Below, piece after piece: positions 43,082 through 51,195 of a stretch of DNA of 64,000 bases. The notes beneath the pieces are model-generated. The model did not search any database and was not told where the DNA came from. It saw only the letters and a list, made by a program, of their open reading frames with translations. The stretch's first letter is position 1, and each line of letters begins with the position of its first letter. The translations under genes were made by a program, and so were the position numbers. The DNA lies in NCBI RefSeq assembly GCF_012275375.1, contig NZ_JAAZQJ010000012.1, positions 62,001 to 126,000 of the forward strand, given 5' to 3'. This stretch comes from Dyella sp. SG609. GTDB lineage: Bacteria; Pseudomonadota; Gammaproteobacteria; Xanthomonadales; Rhodanobacteraceae.

Positions 43082-44413
43082 ATGACCGATACCTCACCTT
43101 CGTACCTCCGCCGCCTCGGCACCTGGGACGCCGCCGCCATCGTGATCGGCGGCGTGATCGGCGGCGGCATCTTCCGCAGCACCTCCACCGTGGCCGAGCG
43201 CACCTCTTCCGGCGCGGAACTGCTGCTGCTGTGGGCGATCGGCGGCGCGCTGACCCTGGCCGGCGTGCTGTGCTACGCCGAGCTGGGCGCGCGGAGGCCG
43301 CAGGCGGGCGGCATCTACATCTATCTGCGCGAGGCCTTCGGCCAGCTGCCGGCGTTCCTGTTCGGCTGGACCATGGCGCTGATCAACTATCCCGGCAGCG
43401 TGGCGGCGGTGGCGACCACCTTCGCCGATTACTTCTGCGCCGCGGTCGGCCTGCCGCTGCCGTGGGTGAAGCCAGTGGCGGCGGCGGCGATCCTGTTCAT
43501 CGTCGGCGTGAATTTCTTCGGCATCCGTGCCGGCTCGCGCATGCTCAACCTGTTCACCGTGCTGAAGCTGGCCGCCATCGCCATGCTGGTGGCGGCGGCG
43601 CTGGTGCTGGCGCGCGGGCATCTGGGCATGGCGCTGGCGCCGGATCCGGTGCACCAGGCGCGGCCCTGGGATTTCCTCGGCGCCTTGTTGCCGGTGCTGT
43701 TCACCTACGGCGGCTTCCACTACCTCAACGACCTGGCCGGCGAAGTGCGCGAACCGCAGCGCACGCTGCCGCGCGCACTGGGCCTGGGGCTGGCGGCGGT
43801 GGTGCTGTGCTATCTGCTGGTCAACTTCGCTTATCTGGCCGGGCTCGGCCATGCGGGCCTGGCCGCCAGCCATGCGCCGGCCGCGGACCTGATGCACAAG
43901 CTGTTCGGCGAAGCCGGCGCGCGGGTGATGGCGATCGGCATCGCCTGTTCCACCTTCGGCTATTGCAGCATCGCCATTGCCGGCGGCGCGCGCGTGCTGC
44001 AGACCATGGGCGCGGACGGCATGTTCTTCCGCGCGGTGGGCCGCATCGACGCGCGGTCGCGCGCGCCGCAGGTGGCGTTGGCGGTGCTCGGCGGCTGGGC
44101 CATCGTGCTGGTGCTGTCCGGCAGCTTCGGCCAGCTGCTCAACTACACCACGGTGGGCGAGTGGCTGTTCCATGCCTTCGGCATTGCCACGCTGTTCTGG
44201 TATCGCCGCCGCTTCGCGGCGGAGCCGGCGCCGTACCGGGTGCCGTTCTATCCGGTGCTGCCGTTCCTGTTCGTGCTGACGGTGCTGGGTGTGATCGCGG
44301 CGACGGTGTTCGATTCGCCGGGAGACGCCGGCATGAGCCTGCTGCTGGTGCTGGTCGGCGTGCCGGTTTATCTGGTGTGGCGTGCGTGGCAGCGGCGGCA
44401 AGGTCCGGCGTGA
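43082..44413 (+). CDS. APC-superfamily amino acid permease
   Basis: Protein of 443 residues with about 12 transmembrane segments. The APC signature in the first segment is VIGGVIGGGIFRST (unwound helix with substrate-binding glycines), followed by LAGVLCYAELGARRPQAGGIYIYLREAFG, typical of amino acid permeases. PWDFLGALLPVLFTYGGFHYLNDLAGEVREPQR is the conserved segment around helix 6. The substrate is unknown. The start at 43082 gives a 15-residue cytoplasmic N-terminus; the frame remains open upstream without family similarity. A family A repeat begins 5 nt after the stop. Confidence 0.88.
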   Translation: MTDTSPSYLRRLGTWDAAAIVIGGVIGGGIFRSTSTVAERTSSGAELLLLWAIGGALTLAGVLCYAELGARRPQAGGIYIYLREAFGQLPAFLFGWTMALINYPGSVAAVATTFADYFCAAVGLPLPWVKPVAAAAILFIVGVNFFGIRAGSRMLNLFTVLKLAAIAMLVAAALVLARGHLGMALAPDPVHQARPWDFLGALLPVLFTYGGFHYLNDLAGEVREPQRTLPRALGLGLAAVVLCYLLVNFAYLAGLGHAGLAASHAPAADLMHKLFGEAGARVMAIGIACSTFGYCSIAIAGGARVLQTMGADGMFFRAVGRIDARSRAPQVALAVLGGWAIVLVLSGSFGQLLNYTTVGEWLFHAFGIATLFWYRRRFAAEPAPYRVPFYPVLPFLFVLTVLGVIAATVFDSPGDAGMSLLLVLVGVPVYLVWRAWQRRQGPA

Positions 44414-44417
44414 CGCC

Positions 44418-44501
44418 GTAGGTTGGGGTGAGCGCAGCGAACCCCAACAAGCGCTGCCGGGTGCCGTGTTGTTGGGGTTCACTGCGTTCACCCCAACCTA
44501 C
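44418..44501. repeat. Intergenic inverted-pair repeat, family A copy 3
   Basis: GTAGGTTGGGGTGAGCGCAG ... GTTGGGGTTCACTGCG ... CACCCCAACCTAC between the permease and the glycoside hydrolase genes. It is directly followed by the hydrolase ribosome site. Confidence 0.85.
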
Positions 44502-44531
44502 GGCGCTCCAGTCGGGGTGGAGGAGTGGCAC

Positions 44532-46658
44532 GTGAGGCGATGGCATACATTCGGCTGCTTGATGCTGGCATCCCTGTGCGGCGGGTCCGCCGTGGCCGGG
44601 CAGGTGGTCGATCTCGGCCAGCCCTCCGCCAAGGTCGCGCTCGAACAGGTGCAGCGCGGCGCCCATGAAGTGCGCGATGGCGCCGCGGTGCTGCAGCCCT
44701 TCGTGTTTCAGCCCGCTGCCGCTCCGCATCTCACGCTCGCACCCGCTCAAGGCAGCTGGGACTGGAGCGCCCAGGGCGAACTGCACCTGCGCGTGCAGAG
44801 CGGCATGGCCTGGGCGGTAACGTTGCGCATCGATATCGACGGCGCCGGCAAGGATCAGGCGCTGCACGCCACGGTTGGCATTCCTGCCGGCCCTCCGCAG
44901 ACCGTAGTGGTGCCGCTGCATGCCGTCTCGCCACGCGCGCAGGGCATGCAGGCGGGGCCGCCGATGCCGTACGAGCGCAAGGGCCAGCGCGTGCTGGTCG
45001 CCACCGTGGTCGAAGGGCAGCTCGATCTGCACAAGGTCGCTGCAGTGCGCCTGAGCATGCCTGCGCCGCAAGCCGCGCAGACGTTGCTGTTCGGCAAGCT
45101 GGAGACGATGTCTGGCGACGCTGCGCTGCGCGACGCGTATACCGCCATCGTCGACGCCTACGGCCAGTACACGCGCGGCCAATGGCCGGAGAAGATCGAC
45201 AGCGATGCCGCGCTGCGCGCCGCGCAGGCCAAGTCCGTTGCGGCGCCGTCGCCGGCGAAGCGCGATCCCTACGGCGGCCGCACCGACCTGCCTGCGTTCA
45301 AAGCCAACGGCTGGTTCCACACCGAGCGCCGCGACGGCCGCTGGTCGCTGGTGACGCCGGACGGCCATGCGTTCTTCTCGCTCGGCGTCAATGCGGTGAC
45401 CACGGAGCAGCGCAGCTACGTGCAGGGACGCGAGTGGATGTTCACCGGCCTGCCGCCCGACAGTGGCGCCTGGCATGCCTTCTACGGCAGCGGCGACAAC
45501 CGCTCGCCCGATGCGCAGGCCGCCGCGGGCATCGGCTACAACCACGGGCGCTGGTTCGATTTCTACGCGGCCAACCTGTATCGCCTCGACGGCGCGGACT
45601 GGCCGCAGGCCTGGCGCCAGCGCACGCTGGCGCGCCTGCATGCGTGGGGCTTCAACACGCTGGGCAACTGGAGCGACGAGGCGCTGGCGGGCGAGCGCAC
45701 GAATCGCCTGGCTTACACGCGTTCGATCGAAGTCGCCGGCGTATTCGGCAATGTCTCCAGCGGCTACGACTATTGGGGCCGCATGCCGGATCCGTTCGAC
45801 CCGCGCTTCGCGCAGGCGGCGGAAGCGGCGGCGGTGAAGGCCAGCAAGGGCGTGGCCGGCGATCCCTGGCTGCTGGGTTATTTCGCCGACAACGAACTGC
45901 CGTGGGCCGGCCAGGGGCCGCAGGGGCGCTGGGGCCTTGCGCTGGGCACGCTGCGCGGCGAGGCGCGCAGCGATGCGAAGCAGGCCTTTATCGCGGCGCT
46001 CAAGCGCAAGTACGGCGAACCGGCGAAGCTGGCGGCGGCGTGGGGCATCGCATTGCCTTCATGGGATGCGCTCAACGCCACGGGCTACAACGCGCCGCTG
46101 CCCAGCGAAGCGCATCCGGCGGTCGCCGCCGACTACAGCGCCTGGCTGCGGCAATACGCCGAGCAATATTTCCGCGTGGTGAGCGAAGCGCTGCACAGGC
46201 ACGATGCGCATCATCTGTTCCTCGGCGGCCGCTTCGCGGTGAACACGCCGGAAGCCGTCGCTGCCTGCGCGCGCTACTGCGACGTGCTCAGCTTCAACGC
46301 CTACACCGACGTGCCGCAGCACGGCGTCGACATGGCGGCCATCGCCAAGCTCGGCAAGCCCGTGATGCTCACCGAATTCCATTTCGGCTCGGACGACCGC
46401 GGACCGTTCGGCCGCGGCGTGGTGCCGGTGTGGAACGAGGCGCAGCGCGGCGAGGCGTATGCGCGCTACGTGCAGGCCGCGGCGCAGGACCCGAACGTGG
46501 TCGGCGCGCACTGGTTCGAGTACACCGACCAGCCGGTAAGCGGCCGTACGCTGGACGGCGAGAACTCGCACGTCGGCCTGGTCGGCATTACCGATATCCC
46601 GTTCGGGAGCTTCGTCGACGCGGTGCGCAAGGCCAACGAGCAGGCCGGCGCGCGCTGA
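44532..46658 (+). CDS. Exported clan GH-A glycoside hydrolase, beta-galactosidase/agarase-like
   Basis: Protein of 708 residues. The start is GTG at 44532 with a strong GGAGGAG site 6 nt away, giving a signal peptide (CLMLASLCGGSAVAG). An N-terminal beta-sandwich (about 25-220) precedes a TIM barrel beginning near GWFHTERRDGRWSLVTPDGHAFFSLGVNAV. GYFADNELPW holds the likely acid/base Glu (about 455) and VMLTEFHFGS the likely nucleophile Glu (about 615), the clan GH-A arrangement. The overall layout resembles GH50/GH42-type agarases and beta-galactosidases; the substrate is probably a plant or algal galactan but is not proven. Confidence 0.82.
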   Translation: MRRWHTFGCLMLASLCGGSAVAGQVVDLGQPSAKVALEQVQRGAHEVRDGAAVLQPFVFQPAAAPHLTLAPAQGSWDWSAQGELHLRVQSGMAWAVTLRIDIDGAGKDQALHATVGIPAGPPQTVVVPLHAVSPRAQGMQAGPPMPYERKGQRVLVATVVEGQLDLHKVAAVRLSMPAPQAAQTLLFGKLETMSGDAALRDAYTAIVDAYGQYTRGQWPEKIDSDAALRAAQAKSVAAPSPAKRDPYGGRTDLPAFKANGWFHTERRDGRWSLVTPDGHAFFSLGVNAVTTEQRSYVQGREWMFTGLPPDSGAWHAFYGSGDNRSPDAQAAAGIGYNHGRWFDFYAANLYRLDGADWPQAWRQRTLARLHAWGFNTLGNWSDEALAGERTNRLAYTRSIEVAGVFGNVSSGYDYWGRMPDPFDPRFAQAAEAAAVKASKGVAGDPWLLGYFADNELPWAGQGPQGRWGLALGTLRGEARSDAKQAFIAALKRKYGEPAKLAAAWGIALPSWDALNATGYNAPLPSEAHPAVAADYSAWLRQYAEQYFRVVSEALHRHDAHHLFLGGRFAVNTPEAVAACARYCDVLSFNAYTDVPQHGVDMAAIAKLGKPVMLTEFHFGSDDRGPFGRGVVPVWNEAQRGEAYARYVQAAAQDPNVVGAHWFEYTDQPVSGRTLDGENSHVGLVGITDIPFGSFVDAVRKANEQAGAR

Positions 46659-46688
46659 TCAGTCGAGCCTGATCAGCCGAGAGAGTGT

Positions 46689-47096
46689 TCAACCGACGAG
46701 GCTGGTCACCGCGCCGAACACCACCAGCATGATCACCGCCACCGCCAGGCAGGCGCTGGTCGGCTTGATGCGACGCGCATCGATGCGCGGCACCAGCCGC
46801 CACAGCAGCGCGGCGCCGATCAGCATGTTCAGCACGATGGCGGCGCGCCAGCCGGCGGTGCGCAGCAGGGCCAATGGGTCCACCTGCGCGCCGTGCTTCA
46901 TCAGCACGGCGCCGCCGACGATCACGTCCAGCAGCATCCACAGCAGGCAGGCCAGGTAGGTGCGGTTGAACACCACCGGGCTGCGTTCGATCCAGCGCAG
47001 CACCGCCCACGCGATGATCGCCAGGAACAGCGCGCCGATGCTGCTGTAGAGCACCCACCACAGCAGGCTGCTGAGCAGCACCAGGAAGGTGTTCAT
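46689..47096 (-). CDS. Small membrane protein of unknown function
   Basis: Protein of 135 residues with about four transmembrane segments (WWVLYSSIGALFLAIIAWAVL, TYLACLLWMLLDVIVGGAVL, AAIVLNMLIGAALLW, ACLAVAVIMLVVFGAVTSL) and conserved-looking charged loops. No family is recognised. The ATG overlaps the stop of the Mpo1-like gene by 4 nt (ATGA), so it is the last gene of a purC-Mpo1-like transcript. The small size and position suggest a partner of the Mpo1-like enzyme, which is inference. Confidence 0.72.
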   Translation of the reverse strand: MNTFLVLLSSLLWWVLYSSIGALFLAIIAWAVLRWIERSPVVFNRTYLACLLWMLLDVIVGGAVLMKHGAQVDPLALLRTAGWRAAIVLNMLIGAALLWRLVPRIDARRIKPTSACLAVAVIMLVVFGAVTSLVG

Positions 47097-47584
47097 GCCT
47101 GCTCCCCGCCCAGGCCCAGGCGGCGCATCAGCTTGTCCAGCAGCCAGGCGGGACCGACCAGCAGGTAGGAGAGGTCGGTGAGGAAGCTGGGGCGGCGGCC
47201 TTCGATCGCATGGCCGACGAACTGGCCGACCCAGGCCACCGCGAACACCGCCACCGCGCTCCAGCGCAGCACGCCGGCGCCGTACTGCGCGTGGATCCAT
47301 GCGGTGGGCAGGTCCAGCAGCACGAACACCACGAACATGGCGCCGCCCATGCGCCGCGAATGCTTCCAGTAACAGGCGAAGGCCAGCACCTGCGCGGCGA
47401 CGGACCAGAAACCCGGGCGGCCGAGCAGGGCCGGCACCGGGATGGTCCACATCAGCGCGATGGCGCTCCACAGGATCAGCGGCACGCACACCTCGTGCAG
47501 CCGCTGGTTGACGGGGTGGCGATGGTCGCCGGCGTAGCTGTCCAGCCAGGGGCCCAGGCCGGTGCGCGGTTCCGCGGTGCGCAT
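47093..47584 (-). CDS. Mpo1/YGL010w-like (DUF962) membrane protein
   Basis: Protein of 163 residues. It begins with PWLDSYAGDHRHPVNQRLHEVCVPLILWSAIALM, which carries the conserved His residues (DHRHPVNQRLH) of the DUF962 family, and continues with four hydrophobic segments and VGHAIEGRRPSFLTDLSYLLVGPAWLL (GHAIEGRRPS is the second family His block). Yeast Mpo1 is an Fe(II)-dependent dioxygenase in alpha-oxidation of 2-hydroxy fatty acids; a similar lipid reaction is plausible. It starts 8 nt after the purC stop without a separate ribosome site. Confidence 0.85.
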   Translation of the reverse strand: MRTAEPRTGLGPWLDSYAGDHRHPVNQRLHEVCVPLILWSAIALMWTIPVPALLGRPGFWSVAAQVLAFACYWKHSRRMGGAMFVVFVLLDLPTAWIHAQYGAGVLRWSAVAVFAVAWVGQFVGHAIEGRRPSFLTDLSYLLVGPAWLLDKLMRRLGLGGEQA

Positions 47585-47592
47585 GGCGGCGC

Positions 47593-48489
47593 TCAGCCCA
47601 GCTCGATATCGGCCAGGCGGCGCAGCGCCTCGGCGTACTTGGCTTCGGTGCGGCCGATCACCTCGGCCGGCACGCGCGGGCCGGGCGCGGTCTTGTTCCA
47701 GTCCAGCGTTTCCAGGTAGTCGCGCACGAACTGCTTGTCGTAGCTGGGCGGGCTGATGCCCACCTGGTATTCGTCGGCCGGCCAGTAGCGCGAGGAGTCG
47801 GGCGTGAGCATCTCGTCCATCACGTAGAGCTTGCCGTCTTCGTCGGTGCCGAATTCCAGCTTGGTGTCGGCCAGGATGATGCCGCGCCCGGCGGCATAGG
47901 CGGCGGCCCACTTGTAGATGGCGAGGGTGGCCTCGCGCACCTGTTCGGCGAGCTCCGCGCCCACCGCGGCGACCACCGCGTCGAAGCTGACGTTCTCGTC
48001 GTGGTCGCCGACGGCGGCCTTGGTCGACGGGGTGAAGATCGGTTCCGGCAGCTGCTGCGCCTGCTTCAGGCCCGCCGGCAGCGCGATGCCGCAGACCGCG
48101 CCGGTGGCCTGGTAGTCCTTCCAGCCCGAGCCGATGAGATAGCCGCGCGCGATCGCCTCCACCGGCACCGGTTTCAGGCGGCGGGTGACCACGGCGCGCT
48201 TCTCGTACAGGGCCAGGTCGGTGCCGGCGGGAAGCACCTCGCTCAGCGGCGTGTGCAGCAGGTGGTTCGGCACCAGGTGTCCGGTCTTGGCAAACCAGAA
48301 GTTGGAGATCTGGGTGAGCATCTCGCCCTTGCCGGGAATCGGGTCGGGCAGCACCACGTCGAAGGCGGACAGGCGGTCGCTGGCCACGATCAGCAGGCGG
48401 TTGCCGGGCAGCGCGTAGACGTCGCGCACCTTGCCGCGGTGGAGCAGTTCCAGGCCGGGCAGATCGGATTGCAGCAGGGTGGTGGGCAC
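47593..48489 (-). CDS. purC: Phosphoribosylaminoimidazole-succinocarboxamide synthase
   Basis: SAICAR synthetase of 298 residues, in the long (about 300) eukaryote-like length class rather than the 237-residue E. coli form. Family blocks: [41 protein letters not shown] near the N-terminus, FEFG-type [31 protein letters not shown], and [11 protein letters not shown]. It joins aspartate to CAIR with ATP in purine synthesis. The GTG at 48489 is chosen because AGGAG lies 7 nt upstream; an in-frame ATG at 48519 would add 10 residues ahead of it. A TACAAT box lies at 48527-48532 on this strand. Confidence 0.92.
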   Translation of the reverse strand: MPTTLLQSDLPGLELLHRGKVRDVYALPGNRLLIVASDRLSAFDVVLPDPIPGKGEMLTQISNFWFAKTGHLVPNHLLHTPLSEVLPAGTDLALYEKRAVVTRRLKPVPVEAIARGYLIGSGWKDYQATGAVCGIALPAGLKQAQQLPEPIFTPSTKAAVGDHDENVSFDAVVAAVGAELAEQVREATLAIYKWAAAYAAGRGIILADTKLEFGTDEDGKLYVMDEMLTPDSSRYWPADEYQVGISPPSYDKQFVRDYLETLDWNKTAPGPRVPAEVIGRTEAKYAEALRRLADIELG

Positions 48490-48606
48490 GGCGGACTCCT
48501 GGGCGGTCAAGGCGGGCAAGCCCGCTATTGTAGCGGCGGGTGGGCCGCGGATCGCCGTGGCGGGGCTGCTAGTATGGGAGTCTTTAGCCCCTTACCTGTG
48601 TCGCCG

Positions 48607-48918
48607 ATGCGCCTCGCCCTGACTGCGGTACTCGTTCTCGCCGCCAGCCTTCCCGCCGTTGCCGCCACGCCGCCGAAGCCGGCGCGGCTGGGCCTGTGCG
48701 CGGCCTGCCATGGCGAAACCGGCATCGCGCAGATTCCCGGCGCGCCGCACCTGGCCGCGCAGAAGGCCGAGTACCTGCGCGAGGCCCTCCGCCAGTACCG
48801 CGACGGCCGCCGCAAGGCGCCGATCATGCAGGCGGCGATCGGCCCGGTGAGCGAGGCGGACCTGGACGAACTGGCCCGCTGGTACAGCCAGCAGGCGCCG
48901 GTGAAGGCGCAGCCATGA
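48607..48918 (+). CDS. Exported mono-haem cytochrome c
   Basis: Protein of 103 residues with a signal peptide (VLVLAASLPAVAA, about 1-20) and one haem c site, CAACH at 31-35. The distal Met candidate is in APIMQAAIGPVSEADLDELARWY near residue 75. This is the small class I c4/c553 half-unit type that carries electrons in the periplasm. Its gene overlaps the DjlA-like gene by 4 nt (ATGA). It is divergent from purC across 117 bp containing both promoters. Confidence 0.87.
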   Translation: MRLALTAVLVLAASLPAVAATPPKPARLGLCAACHGETGIAQIPGAPHLAAQKAEYLREALRQYRDGRRKAPIMQAAIGPVSEADLDELARWYSQQAPVKAQP

Positions 48919-49718
48919 GCATGTCCTGGACCCTGGTGCTGGCCTTCCTGGGCCTGGTCTTCGGCCACAGCCTGTCGACCATGATCGCCGGCGGCGTGGT
49001 CGGCTTCGTCATCGACAGCATGCGCCAGACCCGGCGCCGCCGTACCCCGTCCGAGGGCGGCTACATCGGCCCGCTGTTCGCCCTGCTGGGCGCGGTGGCC
49101 AAGTCGGATGGCCGCGTGTCGGAGGCGGAGATCGCCGTCGCCGAGCGCCTGATGTCGCGCATGGGCCTGCCGGCCGAGCAGCGCCAGCAGGCGGTGGCCG
49201 CCTTCAACGCCGGCAAGGCGCCGGAGTTCGACGTGACCCCGGCCATCGACGAGCTGCGCCAGTGGGTGGGCGTGCGCCGCGACCATGCCTTCCCGGTGCT
49301 GGACGTGGTGATCGACACCGTGCTGGCCGAGGGCAATCCGCCCCCGGAGAAAATGGCCATCCTGCGCCAGCTCGCCTTCGCCCTGCGGGTCAGCGACATG
49401 GAGCTGATGGCGCTGATGGCGATGAAGGGCTATGCCTGGAACGCTGGCGCCAACTACCGCGGCCAGGCCTATGGCAACGGCAACGGCTACGCGCCGCCGC
49501 AGCGCAATACCAGCGGCCCGGATCCCTACACCGTGCTGGGCATCGGCCGCGACGTCGACGACCGCGCCGTGAAGCGCGCCTACCGCAAGCTGATTTCCGA
49601 ACACCACCCCGACCGCCTGGGCGACCTGCCCGAGGACATGCGCAAGCGGGCCGAAGCGCGCGCCAGCGAGATCAACGCGGCGTACGAGCGGATCAAGGCC
49701 GAGCGCGGGTTTAAGTGA
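48915..49718 (+). CDS. djlA: DjlA-like TerB/J-domain co-chaperone
   Basis: Protein of 267 residues. An N-terminal membrane segment (WTLVLAFLGLVFGHSLSTMIAGGVVGFVI, about 5-33) precedes a cytoplasmic TerB-like helical domain (about 50-170, LFALLGAVAKSDGRVSEAEIAVAERLM), a Gly/Asn-rich linker and a C-terminal J domain (DPYTVLGIGRDVDDRAVKRAYRKL, then HHPDR; the HPD triad activates DnaK). The order matches E. coli DjlA. The gene overlaps the cytochrome gene by 4 nt. A family D repeat begins 3 nt after its stop. Confidence 0.88.
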   Translation: MSMSWTLVLAFLGLVFGHSLSTMIAGGVVGFVIDSMRQTRRRRTPSEGGYIGPLFALLGAVAKSDGRVSEAEIAVAERLMSRMGLPAEQRQQAVAAFNAGKAPEFDVTPAIDELRQWVGVRRDHAFPVLDVVIDTVLAEGNPPPEKMAILRQLAFALRVSDMELMALMAMKGYAWNAGANYRGQAYGNGNGYAPPQRNTSGPDPYTVLGIGRDVDDRAVKRAYRKLISEHHPDRLGDLPEDMRKRAEARASEINAAYERIKAERGFK

Positions 49719-49720
49719 TG

Positions 49721-49862
49721 CGGGGAACGGGGATTGGGGAGCGGGGAACAGAGAGTTCCCGGTAACTTGATCCATCGTTACCCACTCGGAGTCCTCATCC
49801 GGCGCTGCGTAACCCGGTGCTAGGCTTTTCCCGTTCCCTGTTCCCCAATTCCAGTTCCCCGC
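49721..49862. repeat. Intergenic inverted-pair repeat, family D copy 1
   Basis: CGGGGAACGGGGATTGGGG and GAACAGAGAGTTCCCGG open the element; the inverse CCCGTTCCCTGTTCCCCAATT ... TTCCCCG closes it 5 nt before the rpe start. The second copy is at 51891-51991. Confidence 0.82.
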
Positions 49863-49866
49863 CCCT

Positions 49867-50535
49867 ATGAAACAGCCCAACGTCATCGCCCCCTCGATCC
49901 TCTCCGCCGACTTCGCCCGCCTGGGCGAGGACACCGCCAAGGCGCTGGCCGCCGGCGCGGACTGGGTGCACTTCGACGTGATGGACAACCATTACGTGCC
50001 CAACCTGACCATCGGCCCGATGGTGCTCAAGGCGCTGCGCGACTACGGCGTCACCGCGCCGATCGACGTGCACCTGATGGTCAAGCCGGTGGACCGCATC
50101 GTGCCGGACTTCGCCAAGGCGGGCGCCAGCGTGATCAGCTTCCATCCGGAAGCCAGCGAGCACGTCGACCGCACCATCGGCCTGATCAAGGATTCCGGCT
50201 GCCAGGCCGGCCTGGTGTTCAACCCGGCCACGCCGCTGAACTGGCTGGACCACGTGCTGGACAAGCTCGACCTGGTGCTGATCATGTCGGTCAATCCCGG
50301 CTTCGGCGGCCAGAAGTTCATCCCGCATGCGCTGGACAAGCTGCGCGAAGTGCGCCGCCGCATCGACGAGAGCGGCCGCGCGATCCGCCTGGAAGTGGAC
50401 GGCGGCGTCACCGCCGACAATATCGGCGCGATCGGCGCCGCTGGCGCGGACACCTTCGTGGCGGGCTCGGCCATCTTCAATGCGCCGGGTTACCAGGCGG
50501 TGATCAAGGCCATGCACGCCCAGCTGGGCACCTGA
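49867..50535 (+). CDS. rpe: Ribulose-phosphate 3-epimerase
   Basis: TIM-barrel enzyme of 222 residues, the usual length, that interconverts ribulose 5-phosphate and xylulose 5-phosphate in the pentose phosphate pathway. Signatures: [15 protein letters not shown] at the start, [19 protein letters not shown] (metal-binding His and Asp), [23 protein letters not shown] and [11 protein letters not shown] (catalytic Asp). There is no recognisable ribosome site, because the ATG sits 5 nt after a family D repeat; the message may start inside or just after the repeat, or rely on readthrough from djlA. Confidence 0.95.
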   Translation: MKQPNVIAPSILSADFARLGEDTAKALAAGADWVHFDVMDNHYVPNLTIGPMVLKALRDYGVTAPIDVHLMVKPVDRIVPDFAKAGASVISFHPEASEHVDRTIGLIKDSGCQAGLVFNPATPLNWLDHVLDKLDLVLIMSVNPGFGGQKFIPHALDKLREVRRRIDESGRAIRLEVDGGVTADNIGAIGAAGADTFVAGSAIFNAPGYQAVIKAMHAQLGT

Positions 50536-50550
50536 GCCTGAACCGCGGGC

Positions 50551-50582
50551 AATAAAAATCCCGGCGCGGGGAAGCGCCGGGA
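50551..50582 (-). terminator. Rho-independent terminator on the minus strand
   Basis: Read on the minus strand: TCCCGGCGC, 6-nt loop, GCGCCGGGA, then TTTTTATT. The plus strand has the hairpin but no T-run, so it serves transcription toward rpe, ending some RNA made from the intergenic region. Confidence 0.72.
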
Positions 50583-50730
50583 TAAGACGTCGGAACGACG
50601 CCAGAGGAGACCACGCTGGTTGCGCCCTACGCTCCTGCGGGTTCCACGGCAATGGACTCGGGCGCCACCGCAAGTTTTGACAGGGCATTCCCCGGATGGT
50701 TCCTTGCAGGACGAAAATATTTCCGCCGCA
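50583..50730 (-). ncRNA. Candidate short intergenic RNA between two minus-strand terminators
   Basis: 148 bp lie between two minus-strand terminators with no credible reading frame. A terminator here needs a transcript that starts downstream of the first one, or readthrough. The sequence does not match 6S, tmRNA, SRP or RNase P RNA patterns that I know. Low-confidence call. Confidence 0.2.
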
Positions 50731-50759
50731 AGAAAAAAGCCCCGCGAGGGAGCGGGGCG
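50731..50759 (-). terminator. Rho-independent terminator on the minus strand, second
   Basis: Read on the minus strand: GCCCCGC, 6-nt loop, GCGGGGC, then TTTTTTCTT. It lies 140 nt downstream of the 37-codon gene and would end its transcript. The 50760-50898 stretch between them has a strong GGCGGCC/GGCCGCC hairpin but no gene. Confidence 0.8.
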
Positions 50760-50898
50760 GAACTCACCGTCCGGAGGAGGACGGGAAGGGGCACTCGATT
50801 GACGGTATCGCGGCAGGCTCCTTGCCCCGGCGGCCCGGTACGCCTCCCTGCGCACCGGCCGCCCATGCCTTCCACGGCAGCTCACTACAGAGTCGGGG

Positions 50899-51012
50899 TC
50901 AGTGGATGCTCATCACCAGGCCCAGCAGCAGGGCGCCCAGGGCCAGCACCACGCGCAGGGGTTCGAAGCCGCGCAGTTCGGCATTGGGGTCGGTGGGTTC
51001 GGGCTTGTTCAT
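50899..51012 (-). CDS. 37-residue single-pass membrane protein
   Basis: Very short gene: ATG at 51012, stop TGA at 50899-50901. The polar N-terminus (MNKPEPTDPNAELRGFEPLR) is followed by one hydrophobic segment (VVLALGALLLGLVMSIH) that reaches the C-terminus. Support: a clear polar-then-hydrophobic layout, codon choice like the chromosome (CTG/GTG, GCC), position in an otherwise empty region, and a minus-strand terminator downstream. The ribosome site is weak. It could be a regulatory small membrane protein; the function is unknown. Confidence 0.5.
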   Translation of the reverse strand: MNKPEPTDPNAELRGFEPLRVVLALGALLLGLVMSIH

Positions 51013-51195
51013 GGCGGCATCCGGGGTGCGTCGAAGTGCTGCCTATGAGGCGCCGGCGGCGGGCGCGCGGCCCGGCACGGTGCGGGCGAAGGCGCGATGG
51101 CGTCTGGCAAAACGCGGGCAGCGCCAGCCTCCGCCTTGCGCCGCGCGAGTCGGCATAGCACCCTGCGCGCCATCCGCACCGAGAGGGAACGCTCC

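Noticed and set aside
46689-47489. 266-codon frame suggesting a larger membrane protein
   Set aside because: The upstream part is antisense to nothing but overlaps the Mpo1-like gene in another frame; the ATGA-coupled start at 47096 gives a normal small membrane protein.
50490-50885. 131-codon minus-strand frame across the intergenic region after rpe
   Set aside because: It would have to read through an intrinsic terminator hairpin, and its product is compositionally meaningless.
50930-50975. GGTTCGAA-like T-loop suggesting a tRNA
   Set aside because: No acceptor or anticodon stem can be built around it, and it lies inside the 37-residue gene.
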